DNA of 64,000 nucleotides from an uncultured Collinsella sp. (GTDB lineage: Bacteria > Actinomycetota > Coriobacteriia > Coriobacteriales > Coriobacteriaceae), in contig CASDZW010000003.1 in NCBI GenBank assembly GCA_949285915.1, forward strand, positions 17,508-81,507, read 5' to 3'. This document shows positions 17,346-27,250 of this stretch, piece after piece. Positions within the stretch are counted from its first letter, which is position 1, and every line of letters begins with the position of its first letter. Below the pieces are notes generated by a model. The model did no database searches and had not been told where the DNA came from. It saw nothing but the letters and a program-made list of their open reading frames with translations. A program made the translations under genes and the position numbers.

Positions 17346-18041
17346 ATGGATACCGAATTCCCTTTTAAGGCCGTCATCTTCGATATGGATGGCGTCATCG
17401 TTGACACCGAAGCGTTTTACCAAAGTGTTCTCCGGCAATTCATCGCGCGGTTGGGTATTGATGTCTCCTCGGAGGAGCTTCTTGGCCTCATCGGGACGGC
17501 CCAGCAGGTATTCGACAGGACGTTGGTCAACTGGTATCGCGCGGCAGGGGAGGGCGAGTACTCCGTTCCTGAGGCGAAGCGCCGCTATCGTGCATGGCGA
17601 AGCGCCATACCGTGCGACTACCATGCTCTGATGTTTCCTGGTGTTCCCGAGGCAGTTGCGGGTCTGAAGAGCCGCGGCGTTCGCCTCGCTCTCGCGTCCT
17701 CCTCGCCCCGCTCCAACATCAAAGAGGTCCTCTCCGCTTGCGGCCTCTCTCGCTTCTTCGAGGTCGTCGTCTCTGGTGCCGAGCTCAAGGAGAGCAAGCC
17801 AAATCCTGCTATCTATCTGCATACGCTCAAGCTCTTAGGGCTGCCTGCCGCCTCATGTTGCTGCATCGAGGATTCCGTGCCGGGCATCACGGCGGGAAAG
17901 AGAGCGGGGCTCACCGTCATTGCGCGTCGGGAGGAGCGCTTTGGCTTTTCCCAGGACGCTGCCGATCTTGTGGTCGATCGAGTTGACGACGTTCTCAACG
18001 CCGATGCGGTCGCCGCGCTTGGACGCCATCGCATCCGCTAG
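17346..18041 (+). CDS. HAD-family phosphatase, beta-phosphoglucomutase-like
   Basis: The 231-residue enzyme is a HAD subfamily IA hydrolase: VIFDMDGVIVDTEAFY gives the nucleophile and acid/base Asp, LALASSSPRSN motif II, ESKPNPAIYLHTLK the motif III Lys, and CCIEDSVPGITAGKRAG motif IV. It resembles beta-phosphoglucomutase or a sugar-phosphate phosphatase. It is closely similar to the HAD encoded at 18993, and starts 53 bases after the GntR gene with GGAAGGACAG upstream. Its role beside the deglycase may be to handle a sugar phosphate; that is inference. Confidence 0.85.
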   Translation: MDTEFPFKAVIFDMDGVIVDTEAFYQSVLRQFIARLGIDVSSEELLGLIGTAQQVFDRTLVNWYRAAGEGEYSVPEAKRRYRAWRSAIPCDYHALMFPGVPEAVAGLKSRGVRLALASSSPRSNIKEVLSACGLSRFFEVVVSGAELKESKPNPAIYLHTLKLLGLPAASCCCIEDSVPGITAGKRAGLTVIARREERFGFSQDAADLVVDRVDDVLNADAVAALGRHRIR

Positions 18042-18152
18042 GTCTCGTGATCCGTCTCCGCAGTTTCGTTGGTTGCTGGCGCAATGCTTACCTCTGTGTT
18101 GCGACCGCGTGGTACTATGGCGCCTGTTTGGAATCCAATAGGAAGGACAGCC

Positions 18153-18989
18153 GTGGCTATCAAGGCGATCGCGCTCGACATTGACGGAACGCTTACCAAC
18201 GACAAGAAAGTCGTGACCCCGCGCACTAAGGAGGCGCTGTTTGCCGCCCAGCGCGCGGGCATCCGCGTCATCCTCGCCTCGGGGCGTCCGGTGCAGGGCC
18301 TGCGCGCGCTTGCCCGCGAGCTCGAGCTCGACCGCTACCACGGCCTTCTTGTCGCCTTTAACGGCGCGCACGTGGTAGATGCCGAGACCGACGAGGTCCT
18401 CTTTGACCAGCCCATGGCGGTGGGGGACATGCGCGCGCTTCTTGATCACCTGCGTGGCTTTGACGTCATCCCGTGGGTGACGGAGGGCGAGCATCTCTAT
18501 GTTGAGGACGCCTACCGCTGCGAGATTCTCCACAAGGGCCGGCCCATCAACATCGTCAAGTACGAGCGCGACGCGTGCGACCTCAAGATCTGCGAGGTGC
18601 GCGATCTGGCCGAGGTGCTCGATCATCCGCAGGACAAGATTCTGACCGCCGGTACCGATACCTACCTCGCCGCTCATTGGGAGGAAATGTACGCGCCATT
18701 CCGCGACCGTCTCTCGGGCATGTTTACGGCGGACTTTTACTTTGAGTTCATGGCGCTCGGCATCAACAAAGCGCACGCGCTTGCCGGAGCGCTTCCCAAA
18801 CTCGGCATCGACGCCGCCGAGGTTGCGGCGTTTGGTGACGGCCAGAACGACGCGGCCATGATCGCATGGGCGGGCACGGGCGTTGCCATGGCAAACGCCA
18901 TCGACGAGACCAAGGCGGTTGCCGACATGGTCACCGCATCCAACAACGAGGACGGCATCGCGCTCGCCCTCGAGAAGATTCTGGGGTAG
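18153..18989 (+). CDS. Cof-type HAD-IIB phosphatase
   Basis: The 278-residue protein belongs to the Cof/YwpJ-like HAD-IIB phosphatases, which act on phosphosugars, flavin or pyridoxal phosphates. IALDIDGTLTNDKK is motif I, ILASGRPVQGLRAL motif II, GINKAHALAGAL supplies the Lys, and AAFGDGQNDAAMIAWAG motif IV; the C2 cap lies between. The GTG at 18153 follows AGGAAGG with seven-base spacing, so the upstream in-frame ATG is not used. A TACTAT at 18113-18118 could be its -10. It is three bases from the next HAD gene. Confidence 0.88.
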   Translation: MAIKAIALDIDGTLTNDKKVVTPRTKEALFAAQRAGIRVILASGRPVQGLRALARELELDRYHGLLVAFNGAHVVDAETDEVLFDQPMAVGDMRALLDHLRGFDVIPWVTEGEHLYVEDAYRCEILHKGRPINIVKYERDACDLKICEVRDLAEVLDHPQDKILTAGTDTYLAAHWEEMYAPFRDRLSGMFTADFYFEFMALGINKAHALAGALPKLGIDAAEVAAFGDGQNDAAMIAWAGTGVAMANAIDETKAVADMVTASNNEDGIALALEKILG

Positions 18990-18992
18990 GGC

Positions 18993-19670
18993 ATGAGAGA
19001 CGACTTTCCGTTTGCCGCCGTCATCTTCGACATGGACGGCGTGATCGTCGACACGGAACGTTATTACTGGGACGAGCTGCGCATCTTTGCGGACAGCTTG
19101 GGTATCGATGTGACCGATAAGGAGCTTGACGCGCAGGTCGGCCAGTCCACTCAGGCGTTTTTGCGCATGCTCGTCGACTGGTACGAGCGCGCCGGACGGG
19201 GCCGCATGACCGTTGACGAGGCGTCACGCACCTATGACGCATGGGCCCAGACGCAGGAGTGCGACTACGCCGCGCTGCTGAACCCGGGTGTGCACGAGGG
19301 CATCGCCGGCCTTAAGGAGCGCGGGGTGCGCGTGGCGCTTGCTTCGTCGTCGCCTCTCGACAACATCCGCACGGTGCTGGCGGCGTGCGGGCTCTCTGAT
19401 GCGTTCGAGGTGATTGTCTCAGGCGTGGACTTCACCGAGAGCAAGCCCGACCCCGACATCTACCTCCATACGCTTGCCAAGCTCGGTCTTCCCGCTAAGG
19501 CATGTTGCTGCATCGAGGATTCGGTCCCGGGTATCACCGCCGGTAAGCGTGCGGGGCTTACCGTGTTTGCCAAGCGCGAGGAGCGCTTTGGCTTCTCGCA
19601 GGACGCGGCGGACGCCATCATCGACCGTGTGGACGACATCCTGGACGTGGCGCCGCGCCTGTTTGGGTAG
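18993..19670 (+). CDS. HAD-family phosphatase, paralogue of the 17346 gene
   Basis: The 225-residue HAD-IA protein repeats the sequence pattern of the upstream HAD: FAAVIFDMDGVIVDTERYY, VALASSSPLDNIRTVLAACG, ESKPDPDIYLHTLAKLG and CCIEDSVPGITAGKRAGLTV. The two are clearly paralogues, flanking the Cof-type gene. Start at 18993 is three bases after the Cof stop (TAG GGC ATG), so the pair is cotranscribed. The function is probably phosphatase or phosphomutase on a small phosphosugar. Confidence 0.87.
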   Translation: MRDDFPFAAVIFDMDGVIVDTERYYWDELRIFADSLGIDVTDKELDAQVGQSTQAFLRMLVDWYERAGRGRMTVDEASRTYDAWAQTQECDYAALLNPGVHEGIAGLKERGVRVALASSSPLDNIRTVLAACGLSDAFEVIVSGVDFTESKPDPDIYLHTLAKLGLPAKACCCIEDSVPGITAGKRAGLTVFAKREERFGFSQDAADAIIDRVDDILDVAPRLFG

Positions 19671-19697
19671 GTTTTGCCAGATTGAAGACACTCGATG

Positions 19698-19822
19698 CTG
19701 AAATGGGCATCAAGTTGTCGCGTTGGCGGGTACACCGGCGACATGGCTTCGCGACGGCTGCGGAAACGGCTGAATTTGAAACGATCTATGTGACGCCTGG
19801 AGAATTTGATACCCATTTTAGG
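19698..19822. repeat. Imperfect inverted repeat in a convergent spacer
   Basis: The arm GCTGAAATGGGCATCAAGTTGTC (from 19698) matches, with about five mismatches in 23, the complement of the segment ending at 19822. About 80 bases lie between the arms. No U-tract or target-site duplication is obvious. It could be a degenerate miniature transposable element or a bidirectional transcription terminator between the HAD gene and tatD. The remaining bases of the 19671-19864 spacer hold nothing else I recognise. Confidence 0.45.
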
Positions 19823-19864
19823 CGTGAGCCTGCGACCACGTGCTTGCTCGTTTGTAGTCAGGTG

Positions 19865-20656
19865 CTATCCAAGATGTAAAAGAGCTGCGCTTGTCGTCGC
19901 GATGGTACGGCCGAGCGCCTCTTGCGACGTGCTGCGGATCTCTGCTATGGCTGCAAGTGCTTTTGCGAGAGACGCCTCGAGGGTGTCTGCGCTGTAGGGT
20001 GCGTCAAGTCCCGGCGGGGCGTCCGTCTCGAGCAGGAGCCTGCCTTCCGGCAGCTGCCGGGCGTACTCGCGTCCGCGCTTGCTTTTGAGCATGTGCTCGC
20101 TTACCGAGAAGTAGCAGCCGAGCCGCCGCGCCCGGGCGAACTCCTCAGAGCTGCCGCTGAACCAGTGGAAGATCACGGTCGTGCCGGGGTGCGCGCTCGC
20201 CCCCACAACGCCTGTGCGCTCGAGGATGTCGAGCGCTGTCGTTGCGGCGTGGATGGCGTGGATGGAGATGACACGGTGGGGGAGCGGGCGCTTTGCGATG
20301 GCACGGCAGATGCCCTCGAACGCGGCGATTTGCAGCTCCTGCGTGTTGCCCCCACGCCGCCCAAAGTCGAGTCCCACCTCACCTATATAGGCGCGCTCGC
20401 CCGCAAGCTTTGCCGTGAGATTGGCATCGGCGGCACCGCATCTGCCGTCGGCGAGCCACCAGGGGTGCAGGCCCGCGCCCACGCGCACGTTGGTATGTGC
20501 GCCGAGGCGCTCTTGGGCCGCGAGCGTGTCGGCGGGGGTAACCGGCGTGTCAAAAATGGCAATGCCGCGCTCCGCCGCCTCGCGCGCGACCTCATCCGCG
20601 TTGCCCATGCGGTCGAGGTGGCAGTGCATGTCCACAAAGCGCCAGGTCATGGCCAT
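19865..20656 (-). CDS. TatD-family metal-dependent hydrolase
   Basis: The 263-residue protein is a TatD-like metallohydrolase (putative DNase) with a TIM barrel. The FVDMHCHLDRMG segment carries the HxH metal pair, YIGEVGLDFG the Glu, and LLLETDAPPG the C-terminal Asp; HPWW and the FHWFSGSSEEFARA segment also fit. ATG 20656 overlaps the stop of the ThiF-family gene (TGATG), so both are one transcript. GTG and ATG alternatives lie within three codons. Confidence 0.87.
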   Translation of the reverse strand: MAMTWRFVDMHCHLDRMGNADEVAREAAERGIAIFDTPVTPADTLAAQERLGAHTNVRVGAGLHPWWLADGRCGAADANLTAKLAGERAYIGEVGLDFGRRGGNTQELQIAAFEGICRAIAKRPLPHRVISIHAIHAATTALDILERTGVVGASAHPGTTVIFHWFSGSSEEFARARRLGCYFSVSEHMLKSKRGREYARQLPEGRLLLETDAPPGLDAPYSADTLEASLAKALAAIAEIRSTSQEALGRTIATTSAALLHLG

Positions 20657-21450
20657 CACGCACCTTGGACGAGGTTGCGGATAACGTGCCCCGCGATCAT
20701 CTGCCCCATGATGGGCGGCAGGTACGAGGCGGTGCCAAGGGTGGGGCGCTGGCCCTCGCTCGTTGCGTCGACGGTATCTGCGCTCGTGCCCGTTACCGGT
20801 AGCGCGCGCGGTTCCTCAAAAGACGAGAGCACCGTGAGATGCCGGATGTCGCGGCGGCGGCACTCTTTGCGCACGATACGTGCGAGCGGGTCGTGCGAGG
20901 TCTGCGCGATGTCGCAGATGCGCAGCTTCTCGGGGTCGAGCTTGTTCGCTCCGCCCATGCTGGCGATAAGCGGCGTTGCGGTCCGCTCCGCCCACTCAGC
21001 GATGGCGAGCTTAGTTGAGACGGTGTCAATCGCGTCGACCACGTAATCGATGCGACCAATGCCGGCGCGTACCTCAGCAAAGAGACCCTCGACGTCCTCA
21101 GCGCGCACAAACCGGTCGAGCGCGACCACCCGCGCGGCGGGGTTGATGGCGTGCACAAGCTCAGCGGTCACCTCGACCTTGCGACGGCCGACGGTTGTGG
21201 TGTAGGCGATGGCCTGGCGGTTGATGTTGGAGGGTGCAACCGCGTCGGCGTCGACTACGACAAGCGCGCCCACGCCGCCGCGCGCGAGCGCCTCGATGCA
21301 GTTGGAGCCCACGCCTCCACAGCCGAGGACCATGACAGTCGAGGCAGCGAGGGTCGCGAGCCCGGGGTCACCCCATACAAGCTCGAGGCGCGAGGTGGGT
21401 GTCTCGTGGGCGTCCGTCGATAGCGGCGTCGCACCCTGCTCAAGATTCAT
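20656..21450 (-). CDS. tcdA: ThiF-family tRNA t6A dehydratase (TcdA/CsdL)
   Basis: The 264-residue protein is an E1-like adenylating enzyme, most like TcdA, which uses ATP to cyclise t6A37 in tRNA to ct6A. Visible features: VMVLGCGGVGSNCIEALAR (nucleotide binding), VVDADAVAPSNINRQA, and VDAIDTVSTKLAI, followed by the family's LRICDIAQTSHDPLARIVRK segment. The ATG at 21450 follows AAAGGGC. It is cotranscribed with the downstream TatD gene through a stop-start overlap. Confidence 0.85.
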   Translation of the reverse strand: MNLEQGATPLSTDAHETPTSRLELVWGDPGLATLAASTVMVLGCGGVGSNCIEALARGGVGALVVVDADAVAPSNINRQAIAYTTTVGRRKVEVTAELVHAINPAARVVALDRFVRAEDVEGLFAEVRAGIGRIDYVVDAIDTVSTKLAIAEWAERTATPLIASMGGANKLDPEKLRICDIAQTSHDPLARIVRKECRRRDIRHLTVLSSFEEPRALPVTGTSADTVDATSEGQRPTLGTASYLPPIMGQMIAGHVIRNLVQGA

Positions 21451-21681
21451 GGCCAGCCCTTTCGGTTGCAGTTTCTGGCATTGTAGCGCACCGGGTTTTG
21501 TGCCATGCCGGTGGTACCTCTGGTTTCGTGATGGAGACGGCCGGGTTCGCTCGCGTTTGCGGCCGCTACCTGAGAGTATGGTGCAGAGCAAAAGGGTGCG
21601 GGCACGCGTGTGCGCCGCCGGCGGATGCTATTCGGCCGGGTGCGCGTACGCGGTCCCGTGCAGTTAGAACAAGGAGTTTCA

Positions 21682-23361
<1,680 letters not shown>

Positions 23362-23428
23362 GATGCAGAGGCGCCATAGGGGCCTGCGCGCATATGGGTA
23401 GCAAATGCTACTAAATGAAGTCAGAGAC

Positions 23429-23456
23429 GGGCCCGTCGGCAAGTGCCGGCGGGCCC
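23429..23456 (+). terminator. Hairpin after ettA
   Basis: GGGCCCGTCGGC at 23429-23440 pairs with GCCGGCGGGCCC at 23445-23456 (12 bp, one G-U, four-base loop). The following bases (TGTGCTATTC) are not a true U-tract, so termination may be weak. Confidence 0.45.
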
Positions 23457-23509
23457 TGTGCTATTCTGGCAGCGATTTTCCTTTTAATACTCCGGTGAGG
23501 GGAGAGGCA

Positions 23510-24406
23510 ATGGCGGAGAAGGTTCTTCTGGGCTCGCTCGAGGCGGGCGGTACCAAGATGGTGCTCGCCACGGGCTACGCGGACGGCACGATTGTGGAGC
23601 GCGGGCGGTTTGACACCACGACGCCCGAGGAGACAGTGCGCAAGTGCGCGGAGTGGTTCGCCGACCGCGGCGTCGCGGCGCTCGGCGTGGGCGCGTTTGG
23701 CCCGACGGCGGTCGACCCGGCGTCCCCGCGCTTTGGTCAGATTCTCACCACGCCCAAGCTCGCTTGGCGCGACTTCGACCTGCTCGGCACGCTCAAGGCG
23801 AGCTTCGATATCCCCATGGGCTACGACACCGACGTCAACATCGCCTGCCTGGGCGAGGTCACGTTCGGTTGCGCGCGCGGTCTCGAGGACGTGCTCTACC
23901 TCACCATCGGCACCGGCGTGGGCGCGGGCGTGATGGTGGGCGGCAAGCTCATCCACGGCATGCTGCACCCCGAGGCTGGCCATGTGCTGCTCACCCGCGA
24001 CCCGCGCGACCCCATGCCCGAGGGCGAGTCGGGTTGCCCCTTCCACGCCAACTGCCTCGAGGGCCTTATCGCCGGCCCGGGCGTGGCCAAGCGCTGGGGC
24101 GGCAAGAGCGCAAGCGAGCTTGCCGATGACGAGTTTGCCATGGACCTGCTGGGCGGGTACCTCGGCCAGGCGCTCATGGACTTCATCCTCTGTTACGCGC
24201 CCAAGAAGGTCATCATCGGCGGCGGCGTTGCCGACCATACGCCCATTGTCCAGGTCGCGCGCAAGAAGGTTGCCGAGTATCTGAACGACTACCTGGTCAC
24301 GCCCGAGGTGGCGGACCTCGATAGCTACATCGTGAACAACTCTCTCGAGGGCAACCAGGGCATCCTGGGCGGCCTCGAGCTTGCCCGTCGCGCTCTCGAG
24401 GCGTAA
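23510..24406 (+). CDS. ROK-family fructokinase
   Basis: The 298-residue protein is a ROK sugar kinase, most like bacterial fructokinase (ScrK/GmuE), phosphorylating fructose at the 6 position. LEAGGTKMVLA is the ATP phosphate loop, YDTDVNIACLGEVTFG has the catalytic Asp, TIGTGVGAGVMVGG binds sugar, and EAGHVLL with CPFHANCLEGLIAGPG supplies the ROK zinc ligands. ATG 23510 follows GAGGGGAGAGG. There is no adjacent sugar transporter; it sits alone between hairpins. Confidence 0.88.
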   Translation: MAEKVLLGSLEAGGTKMVLATGYADGTIVERGRFDTTTPEETVRKCAEWFADRGVAALGVGAFGPTAVDPASPRFGQILTTPKLAWRDFDLLGTLKASFDIPMGYDTDVNIACLGEVTFGCARGLEDVLYLTIGTGVGAGVMVGGKLIHGMLHPEAGHVLLTRDPRDPMPEGESGCPFHANCLEGLIAGPGVAKRWGGKSASELADDEFAMDLLGGYLGQALMDFILCYAPKKVIIGGGVADHTPIVQVARKKVAEYLNDYLVTPEVADLDSYIVNNSLEGNQGILGGLELARRALEA

Positions 24407-24444
24407 GGGCGCCGCCTCTCGGCAGGTCGCGGTTTATCCGCTGC

Positions 24445-24506
24445 AAAAGAAGCCAAGTTTAGACGCGTTTCAGACTGTCTGGACGCACCCAAACTTGGCT
24501 TTCTTT
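24445..24506. terminator. Hairpin terminator after the sugar kinase
   Basis: AAAAGAAGCCAAGTTT at 24445-24460 pairs with AAACTTGGCTTTCTTT at 24491-24506. The A-rich 5' side and T-rich 3' side make it a candidate bidirectional terminator. The loop contains GACGC/GCGTT-type sequence that can pair further. Confidence 0.65.
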
Positions 24507-24520
24507 GTAGGGGCGATTCT

Positions 24521-24627
24521 CAAAACCAGGTTTACCAGCTCTCCGGGGCGCTGAGGATGGGGGCAATCCGCAAAACCAGGTTTACCAGCTCTCCAGGGCG
24601 CTGAGGAGCTGGTAAACCTGGTTTTGG
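24521..24627. repeat. Direct repeat plus 21-bp perfect hairpin
   Basis: The segment CAAAACCAGGTTTACCAGCT continues into CTCC(G/A)GGGCGCTGAGGA and occurs twice head to tail, at 24521-24557 and 24571-24607. It is followed by an inverted copy of its first 21 bases at 24606-24626, so the second copy forms a perfect 21-bp stem with a 14-base loop. The element lies between convergent genes and has no open frame. It could act as a strong terminator but its duplicated half suggests a repeat family. Confidence 0.75.
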
Positions 24628-24705
24628 CTGAAAACACTTCAGTAAAGCAGAGTTTTCCAGTTTTTGGATGCGCCAGTTGTATGGGTGCGGCTTGGCGCCG
24701 TGCGG

Positions 24706-25911
24706 CTAGTCGTCGTGCTCGACCGAGGCAATCGACCAGGTGGCGCCCTCGCCGGCGGTTGCCCTGCCGCCGCGGCGTTTGATGGTAACGAGCATCTCGT
24801 GGCGCTCGCCCTCGCGGATGTAGGCGACGGGGAAGGTCGCGCGCGAGCGCGAGCCCTCGAGCGTTCCGGCGACGCGGGCGATGTCAAAGTACGCGCTCAG
24901 GATGCCGAGGACGTCTGCTCCATAGGGGAGCAGGTGCGTGAGGGCAAGCAGCAGGTCGCCCGGGCAGTAGACCTCGCGCGTAAAGTCGAGGGGGTAATCG
25001 GCTGTGGGGGTCGGCGCTGCGGGCGTTGCCGGCTCGGGCGCCGCTGCCGCCGCGGGGGCGGCTGCAGGCGTGGTGGCATCGGTGGGGGCTTCGTGCTCAG
25101 CGGCAGCTGTCGGAGTCTCGCCCTCGTCGACCGAAGGCATCTCGGGCTCGGGCGACAAGTCCTCTTCGGGCTCGTTATCCTCCGTCGGATCGTACAGGAT
25201 GGTGAACGAGATGGAGTGCCCAGGCTCGGGTGCCGGCGCAGGTTCAGCCTCCTCCTGGGGCTCCGGCGCGGGCTTGTCTGCCAGCTCGGGCTCGGGCTGG
25301 GGCGCAGGCTCGTCTGCCGCATCCGTCTCGGACTCGGGCTCCGCCGCGGGCGTGACTGCTTCTTCGGGTGCGGCGGTTGCTCCGGTCTCGGCGAAAAGTT
25401 CGACGGCTGGCTCCGGAATGGTGGCGACGGTCTCGGGTGTGCCCGCCGCGCCTGCCTCGGGTGCGATGCCGGACTCCGCTCCGGGTGTGCTCTCGGCCGC
25501 GTCGTCGGCGGGCTGCGCCTCGGGCTCGGGGCGCTTGACGCGGCGCGGCTTCACGGCGCGAAGGGCCTTATCGGATTTCTTGCGCTTCCACGATTTTCCG
25601 CCCGCCTTGGCGCCGCCCTTGTCGGCATCGCTCGCGGCGAGGGCCTCGTCCCAAGCAGGCTGCGCCACCACGGTCGCGTAAACTCGGTTGCCCTTGAAGA
25701 TCTTGAGCGAGATGAAGTCGTCAAGCGCCTCGAGGAGCTCGCGCGTCGAGGCAAAGCCGAGGTCCTCCGCCCCAAGACACTCGGCCGCGAGCGCCTCCTC
25801 TACGGCAGGCAGAAACGTCTGCTTGCCGGCGCCGAGGGCATCGCGTAGAAGTCTATACAGGTAGATATGGTTGCCCAGCGTGAGTGCCGGGGTCTGTACG
25901 CGTGCTGCCAT
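24706..25911 (-). CDS. Unknown protein: N-terminal helical domain, long Pro/Glu/Ala linker, C-terminal domain
   Basis: I do not recognise this 401-residue protein. Residues 1-90 (GNHIYLYRLLRDALGAGKQ to DFISLKIFKGNRVYATVV) look like a small winged-helix-like domain, loosely reminiscent of OST-HTH/LOTUS modules. A Lys/Arg-rich patch (about 105-130) precedes ~180 residues of low-complexity Pro/Ala/Glu/Thr sequence, interrupted by HSISFTILYDPTEDNEPEED. The last ~90 residues (DFTREVYCPGDLLLALTHLLPYGADVLG to WSIASVEHDD) form a second globular domain. No signal peptide. ATG 25911 follows GGAAGGGACG. The next gene upstream, 93 bases away on the same strand, is also unknown. Confidence 0.8.
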   Translation of the reverse strand: MAARVQTPALTLGNHIYLYRLLRDALGAGKQTFLPAVEEALAAECLGAEDLGFASTRELLEALDDFISLKIFKGNRVYATVVAQPAWDEALAASDADKGGAKAGGKSWKRKKSDKALRAVKPRRVKRPEPEAQPADDAAESTPGAESGIAPEAGAAGTPETVATIPEPAVELFAETGATAAPEEAVTPAAEPESETDAADEPAPQPEPELADKPAPEPQEEAEPAPAPEPGHSISFTILYDPTEDNEPEEDLSPEPEMPSVDEGETPTAAAEHEAPTDATTPAAAPAAAAAPEPATPAAPTPTADYPLDFTREVYCPGDLLLALTHLLPYGADVLGILSAYFDIARVAGTLEGSRSRATFPVAYIREGERHEMLVTIKRRGGRATAGEGATWSIASVEHDD

Positions 25912-26004
25912 GCTCGTCCCTTCCTATGTCGTAGAGACCCATCTTAACACCTGCGTCAGAAGGGGTCGCAGCGTAGGAGATGGGGCTCCGGGCATTTTCG
26001 CGCA

Positions 26005-27051
26005 TCAATTGCGCGCGGTTGTCGAGGACGTTTCCGATGGTGAATCGGTCGCGCCTGAAACGGAACTGTTGGAAGACGAGCCTGTGCTCGCGTCCGTTCC
26101 GTCCCCGGTGCTGACGTCTCCGTCTCCGTTGCCGCTTCCGTCACTGCCCGTTGCGCTGTTAGTGTTCGCTGCGCTGCCCGAGCCCTGTGCAGCGGTGTCG
26201 GATTCGCTCGCGTTATTGCCGGCATCCGTGCCTGTGGTCGTTGGGTCGGCGCTAGAACTATCGGTGGCGCCTGCGTTTGTACCAGTGTTTGCGGTCTGGC
26301 CACCATCTGCGGTGGCATCCGTACTGGGGACAGAGCTCGGTGTGTCGCCTCCGAACGTCTCTGAATCGCCAACGGTCGCATTATCTGCCGCGGAGGCCTC
26401 CGGGCTCTCAGCGGCGGGGGCAGAAAAGAGCGGTTGGGTCTTAGTGCCAAGGCCCGCCCCGCTCGTGCCCAGCATGATGAGGAGAGCGCAGCCCGCAACT
26501 GCAACGGCGGCGGTGGCGATGGAGAACAGAGCAACCTTGCGCTGCGTGCTTTTGCGCTCGGTGGCGGCGCGAGCCTGCAGCTTTGCCGGTGCGACACGAG
26601 CGCCCCGTACCGGTATTGAGCGCCCGTCGATTACGGTTGTGGGATCAGCGAGCGCCTCTTCGCTCGTTTGGCTCGCGCGTGCCAAGGGGACATGCTCGCC
26701 CGCCGCAGAGGCCGCCTCGCGCACCGCCGCACCGCCGCGGCGGATCTTCTCGGCCCCAGCGTCGAGAAAGCGACGGTAGATTTGCGACGATACGACTGTC
26801 ACCACCGAGCTCACCGCCGCGCCGATGACCGAGCCGCCGATGCCGATATGCGAGGCGAGTACGACAGAGGTGGCGGCGGCAGCGGCACCGGCGGCTATCT
26901 GTGCGATTGAGATGCCGTCAAAAAGCCCCGGTTTCTCAATCGCCATGAGCTGGGTGTGGCCGATGGATTCGGGCGCGAGCGTTTCGTTTTCATCTCCGCG
27001 CCGCACAGTGCGCGGACGTTTGCGGTCAAGGTCAGTATAGGAAGATGCCAT
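26005..27051 (-). CDS. Unknown membrane protein with Ser/Thr/Gly-rich tail
   Basis: This 348-residue protein is unrecognised. It starts with a charged ~40-residue head, then a Gly/Ala/Val-rich region at about 45-90 (SIAQIAAGAAAAATSVVLAS and GSVIGAAVSSVVTVVSSQ) that may contain one or two membrane helices, a cytoplasmic-type basic stretch, a clear membrane helix at about 173-195 (VALFSIATAAVAVAGCALLI), and a ~150-residue low-complexity tail of Ser, Thr, Gly, Asp and Asn that would lie outside. This resembles surface-stalk architecture. I chose ATG 27051 (GGAGG eight bases upstream) over ATG 27057, which is too close. Confidence 0.78.
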   Translation of the reverse strand: MASSYTDLDRKRPRTVRRGDENETLAPESIGHTQLMAIEKPGLFDGISIAQIAAGAAAAATSVVLASHIGIGGSVIGAAVSSVVTVVSSQIYRRFLDAGAEKIRRGGAAVREAASAAGEHVPLARASQTSEEALADPTTVIDGRSIPVRGARVAPAKLQARAATERKSTQRKVALFSIATAAVAVAGCALLIMLGTSGAGLGTKTQPLFSAPAAESPEASAADNATVGDSETFGGDTPSSVPSTDATADGGQTANTGTNAGATDSSSADPTTTGTDAGNNASESDTAAQGSGSAANTNSATGSDGSGNGDGDVSTGDGTDASTGSSSNSSVSGATDSPSETSSTTARN

Positions 27052-27250
27052 GTTCATAGCCTCCGATCATGGCAGCAATGGTCACGTGGTAACCCTAGCG
27101 CGCCCGGCGGCGAATGGCGTAAGCGCGCGAGCGAATTCACATAGGTGATACCCGCGCCCGGTGCACTACGCTATACCGCCTGACAGACGGTACAATATCG
27201 TCAGAACCAATACGGGCGCGCCGGCAGGCGTGCGGCTGAGAGGGGATGCG

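Noticed and set aside
20656..21450. ThiF/MoeB-type sulfur-carrier adenylyltransferase instead of TcdA.
   Set aside because: There is no ThiS/MoaD or rhodanese domain nearby and the C-terminal sequence matches the TcdA/CsdL branch better; still not absolutely excluded.
24445..24627. Transposon end of an insertion sequence.
   Set aside because: No transposase frame on either side and no target-site duplication could be identified.
24706..26000. Several long open frames opposite the unknown protein at 24706 with Gly/Ser/Val-rich sequence.
   Set aside because: They are shadows caused by the GC-rich Pro/Glu/Ala codons of the real gene; they lack ribosome sites and recognisable domains.
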